Positions 7,059 to 19,610 are shown, numbered from the stretch's first letter. The stretch: 19,610 bases of DNA from Hyphomicrobiales bacterium (GCA_027489835.1 JAIXZF010000192.1:1-19610), one strand, 5' to 3'. Numbers and translations: made by a program. Notes: generated by a model not told the origin, from the letters alone.

Positions 7059-7271
7059 TTAGGCCTTCGCCGCGCCAGCCTTCTGGCGCGCCAGCGTCTT
7101 CACGCGCGCGATGTCCTTGCGGACCTCGGTGACGCGCGACGTGTTCTCCAACTGGCCGGTGGCCCGCTGGAAGCGCAGATTGAACTGCTCCTTCTTCAGC
7201 TTCAGGAGCTCGTCCTGCAGCTGGTCCCCCGACATCACCTTGAGGTCGGACAGGCGCTGAGTGCTCTTCAT
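7059..7271 (-). CDS. rpmC: 50S ribosomal protein L29
   Basis: L29 lies beside L23 near the polypeptide exit tunnel and forms part of the docking area for SRP and trigger factor. The 70-residue product (E. coli 63) is two long helices with the core LQDELLKLKKEQFNLRFQRA (18-37) and TGQLENTSRVTEVRKDIARV (38-57). It ends in an Ala/Lys-rich tail. AGGAGG precedes the ATG. It is separated from rplP and rpsQ by 10 nt on each side. Confidence 0.97.
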   Translation of the reverse strand: MKSTQRLSDLKVMSGDQLQDELLKLKKEQFNLRFQRATGQLENTSRVTEVRKDIARVKTLARQKAGAAKA

Positions 7272-7281
7272 GTCGCCCTCC

Positions 7282-7695
7282 TTACTCGGCGATGCGCTGG
7301 ATGAAGCGCGTCTTGATGGGAAGCTTGGCCGCGCCGAGGCGGAACGCTTCGCGCGCCGTCTCCTCGCTCACGCCCTCGACCTCGAACATGATGCGGCCGG
7401 GCTTGACCCGGCAGGCCCAGAACTCGGGCGAACCCTTGCCCTTGCCCATACGCACTTCGGTCGGCTTCTGCGAGACCGGAACGTCCGGGAACACGCGGAT
7501 CCAGACACGGCCGGCGCGCTTCATGGCGCGGGTGATGGCGCGGCGGGCAGCCTCGATTTGCCGCGCGGTGACGCGCTCAGGCTCGAGAGCCTTCAGGCCG
7601 AACTGACCGAAGTTGAGCTCCGTGCCGCCCTTGGCGACGCCATGAATGCGCCCCTTGAACTGCTTGCGGAAATTAGTTCGCTTGGGTTGAAGCAT
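7282..7695 (-). CDS. rplP: 50S ribosomal protein L16
   Basis: L16 contacts the elbow of A- and P-site tRNA and is essential for late 50S assembly. The 137-residue product (E. coli 136) starts MLQPKRTNFRKQFKGRIHGV. It has the family signatures ARRAITRAMKRAGRVWIRVF (about 49-68) and EVRMGKGKGSPEFWACRVKP (about 79-98), followed by GRIMFEVEGV. The ribosome binding site is modest (GAGGT). The gap to rpsC is 18 nt. Confidence 0.98.
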   Translation of the reverse strand: MLQPKRTNFRKQFKGRIHGVAKGGTELNFGQFGLKALEPERVTARQIEAARRAITRAMKRAGRVWIRVFPDVPVSQKPTEVRMGKGKGSPEFWACRVKPGRIMFEVEGVSEETAREAFRLGAAKLPIKTRFIQRIAE

Positions 7696-7713
7696 GATGG
7701 ACCTCGATCAACC

Positions 7714-8433
7714 TCAGGCCTGTTCGCGTTCACGACGGCGATCGCCACCGCTTGACGGACGAGATGCCTCTTCGTTCATGCGCTTGTCCTGCGCCATCGG
7801 GTCGTGCTCAAGGACTTCGCCCTTGAAAATCCAGACCTTGATGCCGCAAGTGCCGTAGGTGGTGAACGCCGTTGCGACACCGTAATCCACGTCCGCGCGC
7901 AGGGTATGCAGCGGAACGCGGCCCTCACGGTACCATTCTTGGCGGGCGATCTCCGCTCCGCCGAGACGGCCGGCGCAGTTGATGCGGATGCCTTCGGCGC
8001 CGAGGCGCATCGCAGACTGGACGGCACGCTTCATGGCGCGGCGGAACGCCACGCGGCGCTCAAGCTGCTGGGCGATCGAGTCAGCCACCAGGGTGGAGTC
8101 GACCTCGGGCTTGCGCACCTCGACGATGTTGATCGAGACGTCGGCCTTGGTCATCTTCATGACGACCTTGCGCAGCTTCTCGATGTCGGCGCCCTTCTTG
8201 CCGATCACCACGCCCGGACGAGCCGAGAGGATGGTGACGCGGCACTTCTTGTGCGGGCGCTCGATGATGATCTTGGAGATCGCGGCCTGCTTCAGGAGCT
8301 TCATCAGCTCGGCGCGGATCGCGAAATCCTCGTGCAGCAGCTTGCCGTACTCGGCGCCCTGAGCGAACCAGCGCGAGTCCCACGTCCGGTTGATGCCGAG
8401 GCGAAGACCGATCGGATTGACTTTCTGACCCAT
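7714..8433 (-). CDS. rpsC: 30S ribosomal protein S3
   Basis: S3 lines the mRNA entry channel of the 30S subunit with S4 and S5 and contributes to helicase activity. The 239-residue product (E. coli 233) starts MGQKVNPIGLRLGINRTWDS. It has a type II KH domain with the GKKG loop at residues 78-81 (PGVVIGKKGADIEKLRK) and the C-terminal S3 signature with INCAGRLGGAEIARQEWYRE. The last 25 residues are a charged, probably disordered tail rich in Arg, Glu and Ser. GAGGAG precedes the ATG. The gap to rplV is 10 nt. Confidence 0.98.
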   Translation of the reverse strand: MGQKVNPIGLRLGINRTWDSRWFAQGAEYGKLLHEDFAIRAELMKLLKQAAISKIIIERPHKKCRVTILSARPGVVIGKKGADIEKLRKVVMKMTKADVSINIVEVRKPEVDSTLVADSIAQQLERRVAFRRAMKRAVQSAMRLGAEGIRINCAGRLGGAEIARQEWYREGRVPLHTLRADVDYGVATAFTTYGTCGIKVWIFKGEVLEHDPMAQDKRMNEEASRPSSGGDRRREREQA

Positions 8434-8443
8434 CGTTCTCTCC

Positions 8444-8827
8444 TCAGGCCTTCGAGGCCGGCGTTTCGCGCACCACGATCGTGATGTGCGCGAACGGCTT
8501 CAGGATGCGCGCACCGCGGCCGCGAGCGCGGGCGTGGAAGCGCTTCATGACCAGGCCCTTGCCGACATGGGCATGGGCGACGACCAGATCGTCGACGTCG
8601 AGAGAATGGTTGTTCTCGGCGTTGGCGATGGCGCTCTGCAAGCACTTGCGCACGTCGAGAGCGATCCGCTTGCGCGAGAACTCGAGATCGGCGAGCGCCG
8701 TGGAAACCTTCTTGCCGCGGATAAGGCCGGCAACGAGGTTCAGCTTCTGGGGGCTGACGCGCAGGTTGCGGGCAACAGCCTGGGCTTCCTTGTCGCTCAG
8801 CGCGCGGGGAGTGGCGGCCTTACTCAT
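8444..8827 (-). CDS. rplV: 50S ribosomal protein L22
   Basis: L22 spans the 50S subunit. Its beta-hairpin loop forms part of the exit-tunnel constriction with L4 and is a site of macrolide-resistance changes. The 127-residue product is longer than E. coli L22 (110) because of an extra N-terminal segment of about 15 residues, common in alphaproteobacteria. The core runs from ARNLRVSPQKLNLVAGLIRG to the hairpin and signature KRFHARARGRGARILKPFAH. I see no insertion or deletion in the hairpin. It follows rpsS with a 3-nt gap, and a GAGGAA lies within the end of rpsS. Confidence 0.98.
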   Translation of the reverse strand: MSKAATPRALSDKEAQAVARNLRVSPQKLNLVAGLIRGKKVSTALADLEFSRKRIALDVRKCLQSAIANAENNHSLDVDDLVVAHAHVGKGLVMKRFHARARGRGARILKPFAHITIVVRETPASKA

Positions 8828-8830
8828 GGC

Positions 8831-9109
8831 TCACTTCCTCTTCGCTTTCTTGTCCGCGGCATGGCCGTAGAAGGTGCGGGTCGGCGAATACTCGCCGAAC
8901 TTCTGCCCCACCATTTCCTCGGTCACGGTCACTGGAATGTGCTTCTGGCCATTGTAGACGCCGAACGTCAGGCCGACGAACTGCGGCAGGATCGTCGAGC
9001 GACGGCTCCAGATCTTGACGACTTCCGAGCGGCTCGACGAACGAGCAGCATCGGCCTTTTTCAGAAGGTATCCGTCGACGAACGGACCTTTCCAAACAGA
9101 ACGAGCCAT
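8831..9109 (-). CDS. rpsS: 30S ribosomal protein S19
   Basis: S19 is in the 30S head next to S13 and contacts 23S rRNA and A-site tRNA. The 92-residue product, equal to E. coli, starts MARSVWKGPFVDGYLLKKAD. It has the family block TFGVYNGQKHIPVTVTEEMV and ends GEYSPTRTFYGHAADKKAKR plus K. The start at 9109 is five bases after the rplB stop, and an AAGGG lies within the rplB 3' end. The frame is open back to 9394 inside rplB, but the S19 N-terminus fixes the start. Confidence 0.97.
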   Translation of the reverse strand: MARSVWKGPFVDGYLLKKADAARSSSRSEVVKIWSRRSTILPQFVGLTFGVYNGQKHIPVTVTEEMVGQKFGEYSPTRTFYGHAADKKAKRK

Positions 9110-9114
9110 GAGCC

Positions 9115-9957
9115 TCAGCCCTTCTTCTTGCGAGCGTGGCGGGAAGCCACGATGAATGCGTCGGTCCGCTTGTTGACGCGGGTCTTCTTGCCCTTGGTCG
9201 GCTTGCCCCACGGGGTGACCGGGTGACGGCCGCCCGAGGTGCGGCCTTCGCCGCCGCCATGCGGATGGTCGACCGGGTTCATGGCGACGCCGCGATTGTG
9301 CGGACGCTTGCCGAGCCAGCGGTTGCGGCCCGCCTTGCCGAGCGAGATGTTCATGTGGTCCGGGTTTGACACCGCACCGATGGTGGCGAAGCACTGGCCG
9401 TTGACCAGGCGCTGCTCGCCGGAGTTGAGACGCAGGATGACGTTGCCCTGGTCGCGGCCGACGATCTGCGCGTAGTTTCCGGCGGAGCGGGCCATGGCGC
9501 CGCCCTTGCCGATCTTAAGCTCGACATTGTGCACGATCGTACCCACCGGGATGTTGCCGATCGGCATGGCATTGCCAGGCTTCACGTCCGCGGTTTCGGC
9601 CGCGATGACGCTGTCGCCCACCGCGAGTCGCTGCGGCGCGATGATATAGGAGAGCGTGCCGTCCGGATACTTGATCAGCGCGATGAACGCCGTCCGGTTC
9701 GGATCATACTCGAGGCGCTCCACCACGGCCGGCTGGCCGAGGAAGCCGCGACGCTTGAAGTCCACCACGCGCAAGGCGCGCTTGTGGCCGCCGCCGCGGA
9801 ACCGCACCGTGATGCGCCCGAGGTTGTTGCGGCCGCCAGAGGACGACTTGCCTTCCGTCAGCGCCTTGACCGGCTTGCCCTTGTAGAGCTCGCTGCGGTC
9901 GACCAGCACAAGCTGGCGCATGCTGGGGGTGACGGGCTTGTAAAGCTTGAGTGACAT
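9115..9957 (-). CDS. rplB: 50S ribosomal protein L2
   Basis: L2 is one of the largest and most conserved 50S proteins, next to the peptidyl transferase centre, and is needed for subunit association. The 280-residue product (E. coli 273) has the N-terminal OB domain, with GRITVRFRGGGHKRALRVVD at 47-66. The SH3-like C-terminal domain ends in the universal NPVDHPHGGGEGRTSGGRHP (227-246). The histidine at 231 matches E. coli His229, a residue important for peptidyl transfer activity in reconstitution work. An AAAGGA precedes the ATG. The gap to rplW is 21 nt. Confidence 0.98.
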   Translation of the reverse strand: MSLKLYKPVTPSMRQLVLVDRSELYKGKPVKALTEGKSSSGGRNNLGRITVRFRGGGHKRALRVVDFKRRGFLGQPAVVERLEYDPNRTAFIALIKYPDGTLSYIIAPQRLAVGDSVIAAETADVKPGNAMPIGNIPVGTIVHNVELKIGKGGAMARSAGNYAQIVGRDQGNVILRLNSGEQRLVNGQCFATIGAVSNPDHMNISLGKAGRNRWLGKRPHNRGVAMNPVDHPHGGGEGRTSGGRHPVTPWGKPTKGKKTRVNKRTDAFIVASRHARKKKG

Positions 9958-9978
9958 CTGTCAGGGTCCTTTGTCGTC

Positions 9979-10275
9979 TCAGAGACCCGTCGTCACATCG
10001 ATCTTCTGGCCCTCTTCGAGGGTGACGATCGCTTTCTTGACGTCGGAACGCTGGCCGAGGCGGCCTTTGAACACCTTGATCTTGCCTTCGGTGACGATGG
10101 TGTTGACGCCCTTCACCTTGACGTCGAACAGCTTCTCCACCGCCGCCTTGATCTGCGGCTTGGTCGCGTCCTTGCGGACCTTGAAGACCACCTTGTTCTG
10201 CTCGGACAGGATGGTGGCCTTCTCCGTGATCACCGGCGAGATGATCACGTCGTAGTGGCGCGGATCCATGCTCAT
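9979..10275 (-). CDS. rplW: 50S ribosomal protein L23
   Basis: L23 surrounds the exit tunnel and is the main docking site for trigger factor and SRP. The 98-residue product (E. coli 100) has RHYDVIISPVITEKATILSE, then NKVVFKVRKDATKPQIKAAV and EKLFDVKVKGVNTIVTEGK. The first ATG (10275) overlaps the rplD stop as ATGA (4-nt overlap) and has GGAGG nine bases upstream. A second ATG two codons later (10269) is possible. Overlap with rplD suggests coupled translation. Confidence 0.97.
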   Translation of the reverse strand: MSMDPRHYDVIISPVITEKATILSEQNKVVFKVRKDATKPQIKAAVEKLFDVKVKGVNTIVTEGKIKVFKGRLGQRSDVKKAIVTLEEGQKIDVTTGL

Positions 10276-10892
10276 TTGAAGCGCGCCTCCAGCGCATCGA
10301 CGGCCGACTTGGTCAGGACGAGCTTCTCGCGGCGCATGATGTCATACACGTTGATGCCCTGGACCGGCAGGACGTCCACATTCGGGATGGAACGGGCGGC
10401 GAGACCGAAGTTCTTGTCGATCTCGGCGCCGCCGATGATCAGCACGCTGCCGAGGCCCAGCTTGTCAAACTGGCCCTTGAGCATCTTGGTCTTGGGCTCC
10501 GCAAGCTTCACATCGTCCATGACGATGATCGACGCATCCCTGGCCTTGGCCGAGAGCGCGTGCTTGAGGCCGAGCGCCCTCACCTTCTTCTGCAGGTCGT
10601 GCGCATGGCTGCGCACCACCGGACCGAAGGCCCGGCCGCCGCCGCGGAACTGCGGGGCGGACGCAGCGCCGTGGCGTGCGCCGCCGGTGCCCTTCTGCTT
10701 GTAGAGCTTCTTCTTCGTGCGGTTGATCTCGCCGCGAAGAAGGGTCTGGTGCGTGCCGGCCTGGCGCTTGGCCAGCTGGTAGCGCACCACGCGGTGGATC
10801 AGGTCGACGCGCGGCTCGAGGCCGAAGATCGCGTCGGACAGATCGACCGAACCGGCTGAAGCGCCGTCGAGGGTCGTCACATCGAGTTTCAT
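10272..10892 (-). CDS. rplD: 50S ribosomal protein L4
   Basis: L4 forms the exit-tunnel constriction with L22. In E. coli it also represses its own S10 operon by binding the leader. The 206-residue product (E. coli 201) starts MKLDVTTLDGASAGSVDLSD. The tunnel loop is at about 60-95, with KKKLYKQKGTGGARHGAASA and PQFRGGGRAFGP, and the C-terminal domain carries VLPVQGINVYDIMRREKLVL. The ATG shares one base with the rplC stop (TGATG), with GGAGG just upstream. The 5-prime leader used by L4 in E. coli is not present ahead of rpsJ here. Confidence 0.97.
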   Translation of the reverse strand: MKLDVTTLDGASAGSVDLSDAIFGLEPRVDLIHRVVRYQLAKRQAGTHQTLLRGEINRTKKKLYKQKGTGGARHGAASAPQFRGGGRAFGPVVRSHAHDLQKKVRALGLKHALSAKARDASIIVMDDVKLAEPKTKMLKGQFDKLGLGSVLIIGGAEIDKNFGLAARSIPNVDVLPVQGINVYDIMRREKLVLTKSAVDALEARFK

Positions 10893-11608
10893 CACTGACC
10901 CTCCACCGCTTCGGCCGCCGGGGCGTCCGCAGTCTGCAGCCTGAACTTGCCGGGCACCGGCGCATCCTTCGGCAGGGCGCGCTTGACCGCGTCCCTGATC
11001 CGGATCCAGCCGCCATTGACGCCGGGAACGGCGCCCTGCACCAGGATCAGTCCACGGTCCGCATCGGTCGAAACGACCTTGAGGTTCTGCGTGGTCACGG
11101 TCTCGGCGCCCATATGGCCGGGCATCTTCTTGTTCTTGAACGTCTTGCCGGGATCCTGACGGCCGCCGGTCGAGCCGATCGAGCGGTGGGAGACCGAAAC
11201 GCCGTGGGTGGCGCGAAGGCCGCCGAAGTTCCAGCGCTTCATGCCGCCCGCGAAGCCCTTGCCGGTCGTGGTGCCGGTGACGTCGACGAACTGGCCGGCG
11301 ACGAAGTGGTCGGCCGTGATCTCGGCGCCGACGGGGATCAGACCCTTGTCGTCGACGCGGAACTCCGCGACCTTCTTCTTCGGCTCGACCTGCGCCACGG
11401 CGAAGCGCGCGCGCTCGGCCTTGGACACGTTCTTCACCTTGGCCTTGCCCACGCCCACCTGGAGCGCGACGTAACCGTTGGTTTCCACCGTGCGGTGGGC
11501 GACAACCTGGCAATTGTCGACTTTCAGAACGGTGACGGGAATGTTCTCACCAGCGTCGTTGTAGACGCGGGTCATCCCGACCTTCTGAGCGATGACACCA
11601 GACCTCAT
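10892..11608 (-). CDS. rplC: 50S ribosomal protein L3
   Basis: L3 is an early-assembly 50S protein whose finger loop reaches towards the peptidyl transferase centre. The 238-residue product is longer than E. coli L3 (209), mainly through a central insertion and a C-terminal Ala/Glu-rich tail of about 15 residues. Landmarks are MRSGVIAQKVGMTRVYNDAG, GKGFAGGMKRWNFGGLRATH and TGGRQDPGKTFKNKKMPGHM. The glutamine in the last block is where E. coli L3 is methylated by PrmB. An AAAGGA precedes the ATG. It overlaps rplD by one base. Confidence 0.97.
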   Translation of the reverse strand: MRSGVIAQKVGMTRVYNDAGENIPVTVLKVDNCQVVAHRTVETNGYVALQVGVGKAKVKNVSKAERARFAVAQVEPKKKVAEFRVDDKGLIPVGAEITADHFVAGQFVDVTGTTTGKGFAGGMKRWNFGGLRATHGVSVSHRSIGSTGGRQDPGKTFKNKKMPGHMGAETVTTQNLKVVSTDADRGLILVQGAVPGVNGGWIRIRDAVKRALPKDAPVPGKFRLQTADAPAAEAVEGQ

Positions 11609-11642
11609 GGCTGTTTATCCTTTTCCAGAGGAGGTCGAACGA

Positions 11643-11951
<309 letters not shown>

Positions 11952-11972
11952 TGGTCCTGATCTCCGTGACTC

Positions 11973-12006
11973 AAAAGGCGCGGGCCGCCCGGAGGGCGTC
12001 CGCGCC
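11973..12006 (-). terminator. Terminator-like hairpin between tuf and rpsJ
   Basis: On the minus strand GGCGCGG (12006-12000) pairs with CCGCGCC (11983-11977). Inside, GCCC (11997-11994) pairs with GGGC (11990-11987) around a 3-nt loop, with small interior loops between. The outer stem is followed directly by TTTT (11976-11973). The T-tract is short, so it may be leaky. It starts 10 nt after the tuf stop and ends 21 nt before the rpsJ ATG. It may mark the end of the str unit or attenuate flow into the S10 block. Confidence 0.7.
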
Positions 12007-12016
12007 TGTGCAGTTA

Positions 12017-13207
<1,191 letters not shown>

Positions 13208-13277
13208 GGTCAGTCTCCGCCAGTGGGAAGTTGCAGTTCAGGGTTGCTGGTTGAAGTCTCGCGTCGAAGTCGGTCGG

Positions 13278-15353
<2,076 letters not shown>

Positions 15354-15386
15354 GTCATGAAACTCCGTGAATTCGGGAAAAGCCAA

Positions 15387-15857
15387 TCACCAGCGATAAT
15401 GCGAGAAGGCGCGGTTCGCCTCTGCCATGCGGTGGGTGTCTTCCCTCTTCTTCACTGCGTTGCCGCGGTTGTTGGCCGCGTCCATGAGTTCCGCGGACAG
15501 CCGCTCGACCATGGTCTTGTCGTTGCGGCCGCGGGCGGCCTGGATGATCCAGCGGATCGCGAGAGCCTGACGGCGCTCCATGCGCACCTCGACCGGCACC
15601 TGGTAGGTGGCGCCGCCGACGCGGCGGGAGCGGACCTCGATCGCCGGGGCGACGTTCTCGAGGGCCTGCTTGAAGACTTCAAGCGGGCCCGACTTCAGCC
15701 GGGACTCGATCGTGTCGAACGCGCCGTAGACGATCGACTCTGCGACCGACTTCTTTCCCTCGTACATGATGGAGTTCATGAACTTGGTGACGACGATATC
15801 GCCGAACTTGGGGTCCGGAATGACTTCACGCTTTTCGGCGCTGTGACGACGGGACAT
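15387..15857 (-). CDS. rpsG: 30S ribosomal protein S7
   Basis: S7 nucleates assembly of the 30S head and contacts E-site tRNA. In E. coli it represses its own operon by binding the rpsL-rpsG spacer. The 156-residue product starts MSRRHSAEKREVIPDPKFGD and has the S7 signature near 16-45 (DPKFGDIVVTKFMNSIMYEG). It includes EVRSRRVGGATYQVPVEVRM and ends MAEANRAFSHYRW. The ribosome binding site is GAAGGG, nine or so bases from the ATG. The 96-nt spacer upstream is folded into three stem-loops. Confidence 0.98.
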   Translation of the reverse strand: MSRRHSAEKREVIPDPKFGDIVVTKFMNSIMYEGKKSVAESIVYGAFDTIESRLKSGPLEVFKQALENVAPAIEVRSRRVGGATYQVPVEVRMERRQALAIRWIIQAARGRNDKTMVERLSAELMDAANNRGNAVKKREDTHRMAEANRAFSHYRW

Positions 15858-15887
15858 TGCTGTCTACCCTTCGATCTTCGACTTGAG

Positions 15888-15952
15888 CGGGCTTTCGCCC
15901 GGTAGAATGCCTGGACCCGGATCAGATCCGGGGCGCCGACCTTGCGGTCGGC
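15888..15952 (-). promoter_or_regulatory. Three tandem stem-loops in the rpsL-rpsG spacer; candidate S7 operator
   Basis: In transcript order there are three perfect hairpins. The first is GCCGACC-GCAA-GGTCGGC (15952-15935), which starts one base after the rpsL stop. The second is CCCGGA-TCTGA-TCCGGG (15932-15916). The third is CGGGC-GAAA-GCCCG (15901-15888), with its stem arms at 15901-15897 and 15892-15888, about 30 nt before the rpsG ATG. The first and third close on GNRA tetraloops. No T-tract follows any of them. In E. coli the same spacer carries the S7 binding site that represses rpsG translation, so location and structure fit an autoregulatory element. S7 binding here is inference. 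Confidence 0.6.
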
Positions 15953-15953
15953 C

Positions 15954-16325
15954 TCACTTCGGACGCTTGGCGCCGTACTTGGAGCGGCGCTGCTTGCGGT
16001 TCTTGACGCCCTGCGTGTCGAGCACGCCGCGCAGGATGTGGTAGCGCACGCCTGGCAAGTCCTTCACGCGGCCACCGCGGATCATCACCACGGAATGCTC
16101 CTGAAGGTTATGGCCCTCGCCAGGGATATAACCGATGACTTCGAAGCCATTGGTGAGGCGGACCTTGGCGACCTTGCGGAGCGCCGAGTTCGGCTTCTTC
16201 GGGGTCGTCGTATAGACGCGGGTGCAGACGCCGCGCTTCTGGGGGCAGGACTCCAGCGCGGGAGCCTTGTTGCGTGACTTGACTGGTTCCCGCGGCTTGC
16301 GGATCAGCTGGCTGATCGTGGGCAT
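15954..16325 (-). CDS. rpsL: 30S ribosomal protein S12
   Basis: S12 lies at the decoding centre and controls accuracy. The 123-residue product (E. coli 124) starts MPTISQLIRKPREPVKSRNK, has the core CPQKRGVCTRVYTTTPKKPN and ends RRSKYGAKRPK. Lysines are present at 43 (TPKKPNSALRK) and 88 (GGRVKDLPG), the positions where changes give streptomycin resistance, so this is the sensitive, wild-type configuration. I chose the ATG at 16325, with GAGAGG upstream. The frame is open to an ATG at 16406, but those 27 residues are Arg/Lys/Ser-rich, lie in the terminator-like leader hairpin, and do not match S12. Confidence 0.98.
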   Translation of the reverse strand: MPTISQLIRKPREPVKSRNKAPALESCPQKRGVCTRVYTTTPKKPNSALRKVAKVRLTNGFEVIGYIPGEGHNLQEHSVVMIRGGRVKDLPGVRYHILRGVLDTQGVKNRKQRRSKYGAKRPK

Positions 16326-16353
16326 TGACGACCTCTCGCTCGTGGAGCGCTTC

Positions 16354-16440
16354 TCAGACTTCGTTCTCTTCCGGCGACGGCGCAGGCCAAAACAAACCAA
16401 CGCCATGGGCTTTTTTCAAAGCCGCAGGCGTTGCTGCCAT
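16354..16440 (-). CDS. Possible 28-residue leader peptide overlapping the rpsL leader hairpin
   Basis: An ATG at 16440-16438 opens a 28-codon frame ending TGA at 16354. It runs through the whole terminator-like hairpin (16389-16433). The product would begin MAATPAALKKAHGVGLFWPA and end PSPEENEV. I see no good Shine-Dalgarno before the ATG and do not recognise the peptide. If translated, a ribosome moving along it would disrupt the hairpin, giving a simple attenuation mechanism, but this may equally be a chance frame. Confidence 0.2.
   Translation of the reverse strand: MAATPAALKKAHGVGLFWPAPSPEENEV
16389..16433 (-). terminator. Terminator-like hairpin (candidate attenuator) in the rpsL leader
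   Basis: On the minus strand CAACGCC (16433-16427) pairs with GGCGTTG (16404-16398). After a symmetric 3x3 interior loop, GGCTTT (16423-16418) pairs with AAAGCC (16413-16408) around a GAAA tetraloop. GTTTGTTTT (16397-16389) follows, one base after the stem. All parts of an intrinsic terminator are there. It lies downstream of the only good promoter in the gap and 64 nt before rpsL, so it probably acts as an attenuator. Upstream, GCAG can pair with CTGC across the left arm as a small competing hairpin. Confidence 0.65.
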
Positions 16441-16581
16441 GCAGAGGACCACGGTCTCCCGCGATCGTGCCTACCAAGACCAGTTTCAGGTCGCTAGAAG
16501 CGGCGGCGTTTCGGTCGCGATCCTCGCCCGGCCAAAGCCAATGGGCGACTAACGGTGTCCGACGTCCGTCGATGTGCCGCG

Positions 16582-16610
16582 CTTATGACTCAGGGCTTGA
16601 ATCGCGTCAA
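16582..16610 (-). promoter_or_regulatory. Sigma70-like promoter for the rpsL (str) operon
   Basis: TTGACG (16610-16605), a 17-base spacer, and CATAAG (16587-16582; 4 of 6 against TATAAT) form the best promoter-like sequence in the rpoC-rpsL gap. TTGACGC also fits the alphaproteobacterial -35 consensus TTGACGS. It lies about 80 nt after the rpoC terminator. A start near 16575 would give an rpsL leader of about 250 nt. Confidence 0.65.
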
Positions 16611-16690
16611 CCCCAAATTCGGCCGGTGGAACCGCATTCGGCGTGGCTCGGGCCCGCATCTGCGCGAAGGCCGCGCCGGACGCATGACGC

Positions 16691-16725
16691 CAACAGAAAC
16701 AGGCCGCCCCGCGAGGGACGGCCTG
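16691..16725 (-). terminator. Intrinsic terminator of the rpoBC operon
   Basis: On the minus strand CAGGCCGTCCC (16725-16715) pairs with GGGGCGGCCTG (16710-16700), 11 bp including one U-G pair, around a 4-nt loop. It is followed immediately by TTTCTGTTG (16699-16691). It begins 32 nt after the rpoC stop. The position, stem and T-rich tail fit a classic rho-independent terminator that separates rpoBC from the str operon. Confidence 0.85.
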
Positions 16726-16757
16726 CCTGAGTCTCGAACCGGAATGCCGGCGCTGCC

Positions 16758-19610
<2,853 letters not shown>

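Larger units (their letters stand above)
16326..16757 (-). other. rpoC-rpsL intergenic region, 432 nt
   Basis: No protein-coding gene is convincing here. In transcript order the stretch holds the rpoC terminator (16725-16691), a sigma70-like promoter (16610-16582), and a leader of about 250 nt containing a terminator-like hairpin (16433-16389) and a possible 28-codon leader reading frame (16440-16354). It ends with the rpsL ribosome binding site. Longer open frames crossing it (a 70-codon minus-strand frame at 16549-16761 and a plus-strand frame into rpoC) look like chance frames in GC-rich DNA. Confidence 0.8.

Noticed and set aside
16326..16406. 27-residue N-terminal extension of S12 from an ATG at 16406
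   Set aside because: The extension falls in the leader hairpin, has no S12 similarity and no good ribosome binding site. The canonical start at 16325 has GAGAGG upstream.

Overview
The window is a core housekeeping segment of an alphaproteobacterial chromosome, probably Hyphomicrobiales (Rhizobiales). The reasons are high GC, the order rpoC-rpsL-rpsG-fusA-tuf-rpsJ...rplO-secY-adk-rpsM, adk rather than rpmJ between secY and rpsM, and a short (192 aa) adenylate kinase without the long LID insertion. I do not name a genus. All 29 genes lie on the minus strand, so transcription runs from high to low coordinates: 24 ribosomal proteins plus rpoC, fusA, tuf, secY and adk. The genes at the two window edges are incomplete: rpoC lacks its 5' part and rpsM its 3' part.

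Layout in transcription order. (1) End of the rpoBC operon: the last 950 codons of rpoC, starting just before the catalytic NADFDGD motif, then an intrinsic terminator at 16691-16725. (2) The str operon: a sigma70-like promoter at 16582-16610, a leader of about 250 nt carrying a second terminator-like hairpin (16389-16433), then rpsL, a 96-nt gap with three stem-loops, rpsG, fusA and tuf. (3) A terminator-like hairpin (11973-12006) squeezed between tuf and rpsJ. (4) The S10 block: rpsJ-rplC-rplD-rplW-rplB-rpsS-rplV-rpsC-rplP-rpmC-rpsQ. (5) A 128-nt gap with structured RNA, then the spc block: rplN-rplX-rplE-rpsN-rpsH-rplF-rplR, a 145-nt gap with a 12-bp dyad, rpsE-rpmD-rplO, a strong intrinsic terminator (2299-2343), secY-adk. 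(6) A promoter (295-323), a 5' leader of about 140 nt, and rpsM, the first gene of the alpha block.

The proteins work together: ribosomal subunit components, two translation GTPases, the RNA polymerase catalytic subunit, the SecYEG channel that the ribosome docks on, and adenylate kinase for nucleotide balance. Within blocks the genes are packed, with gaps of 0-36 nt or overlaps of 1, 4 or 8 nt, which suggests translational coupling.

I found no accessory, mobile, CRISPR or defence system, and no RNA gene. What deserves a second look is the regulatory architecture. Several terminator-like hairpins and structured gaps sit at points that differ from the E. coli arrangement. Four of the hairpins (both spacer hairpins flanking rpsL/rpsG, the rpsQ-rplN hairpin and the rpsL leader hairpin) close on GNRA tetraloops when read on the transcribed strand. 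The places where E. coli carries the L4 leader and the S8 operator have little or no room here.
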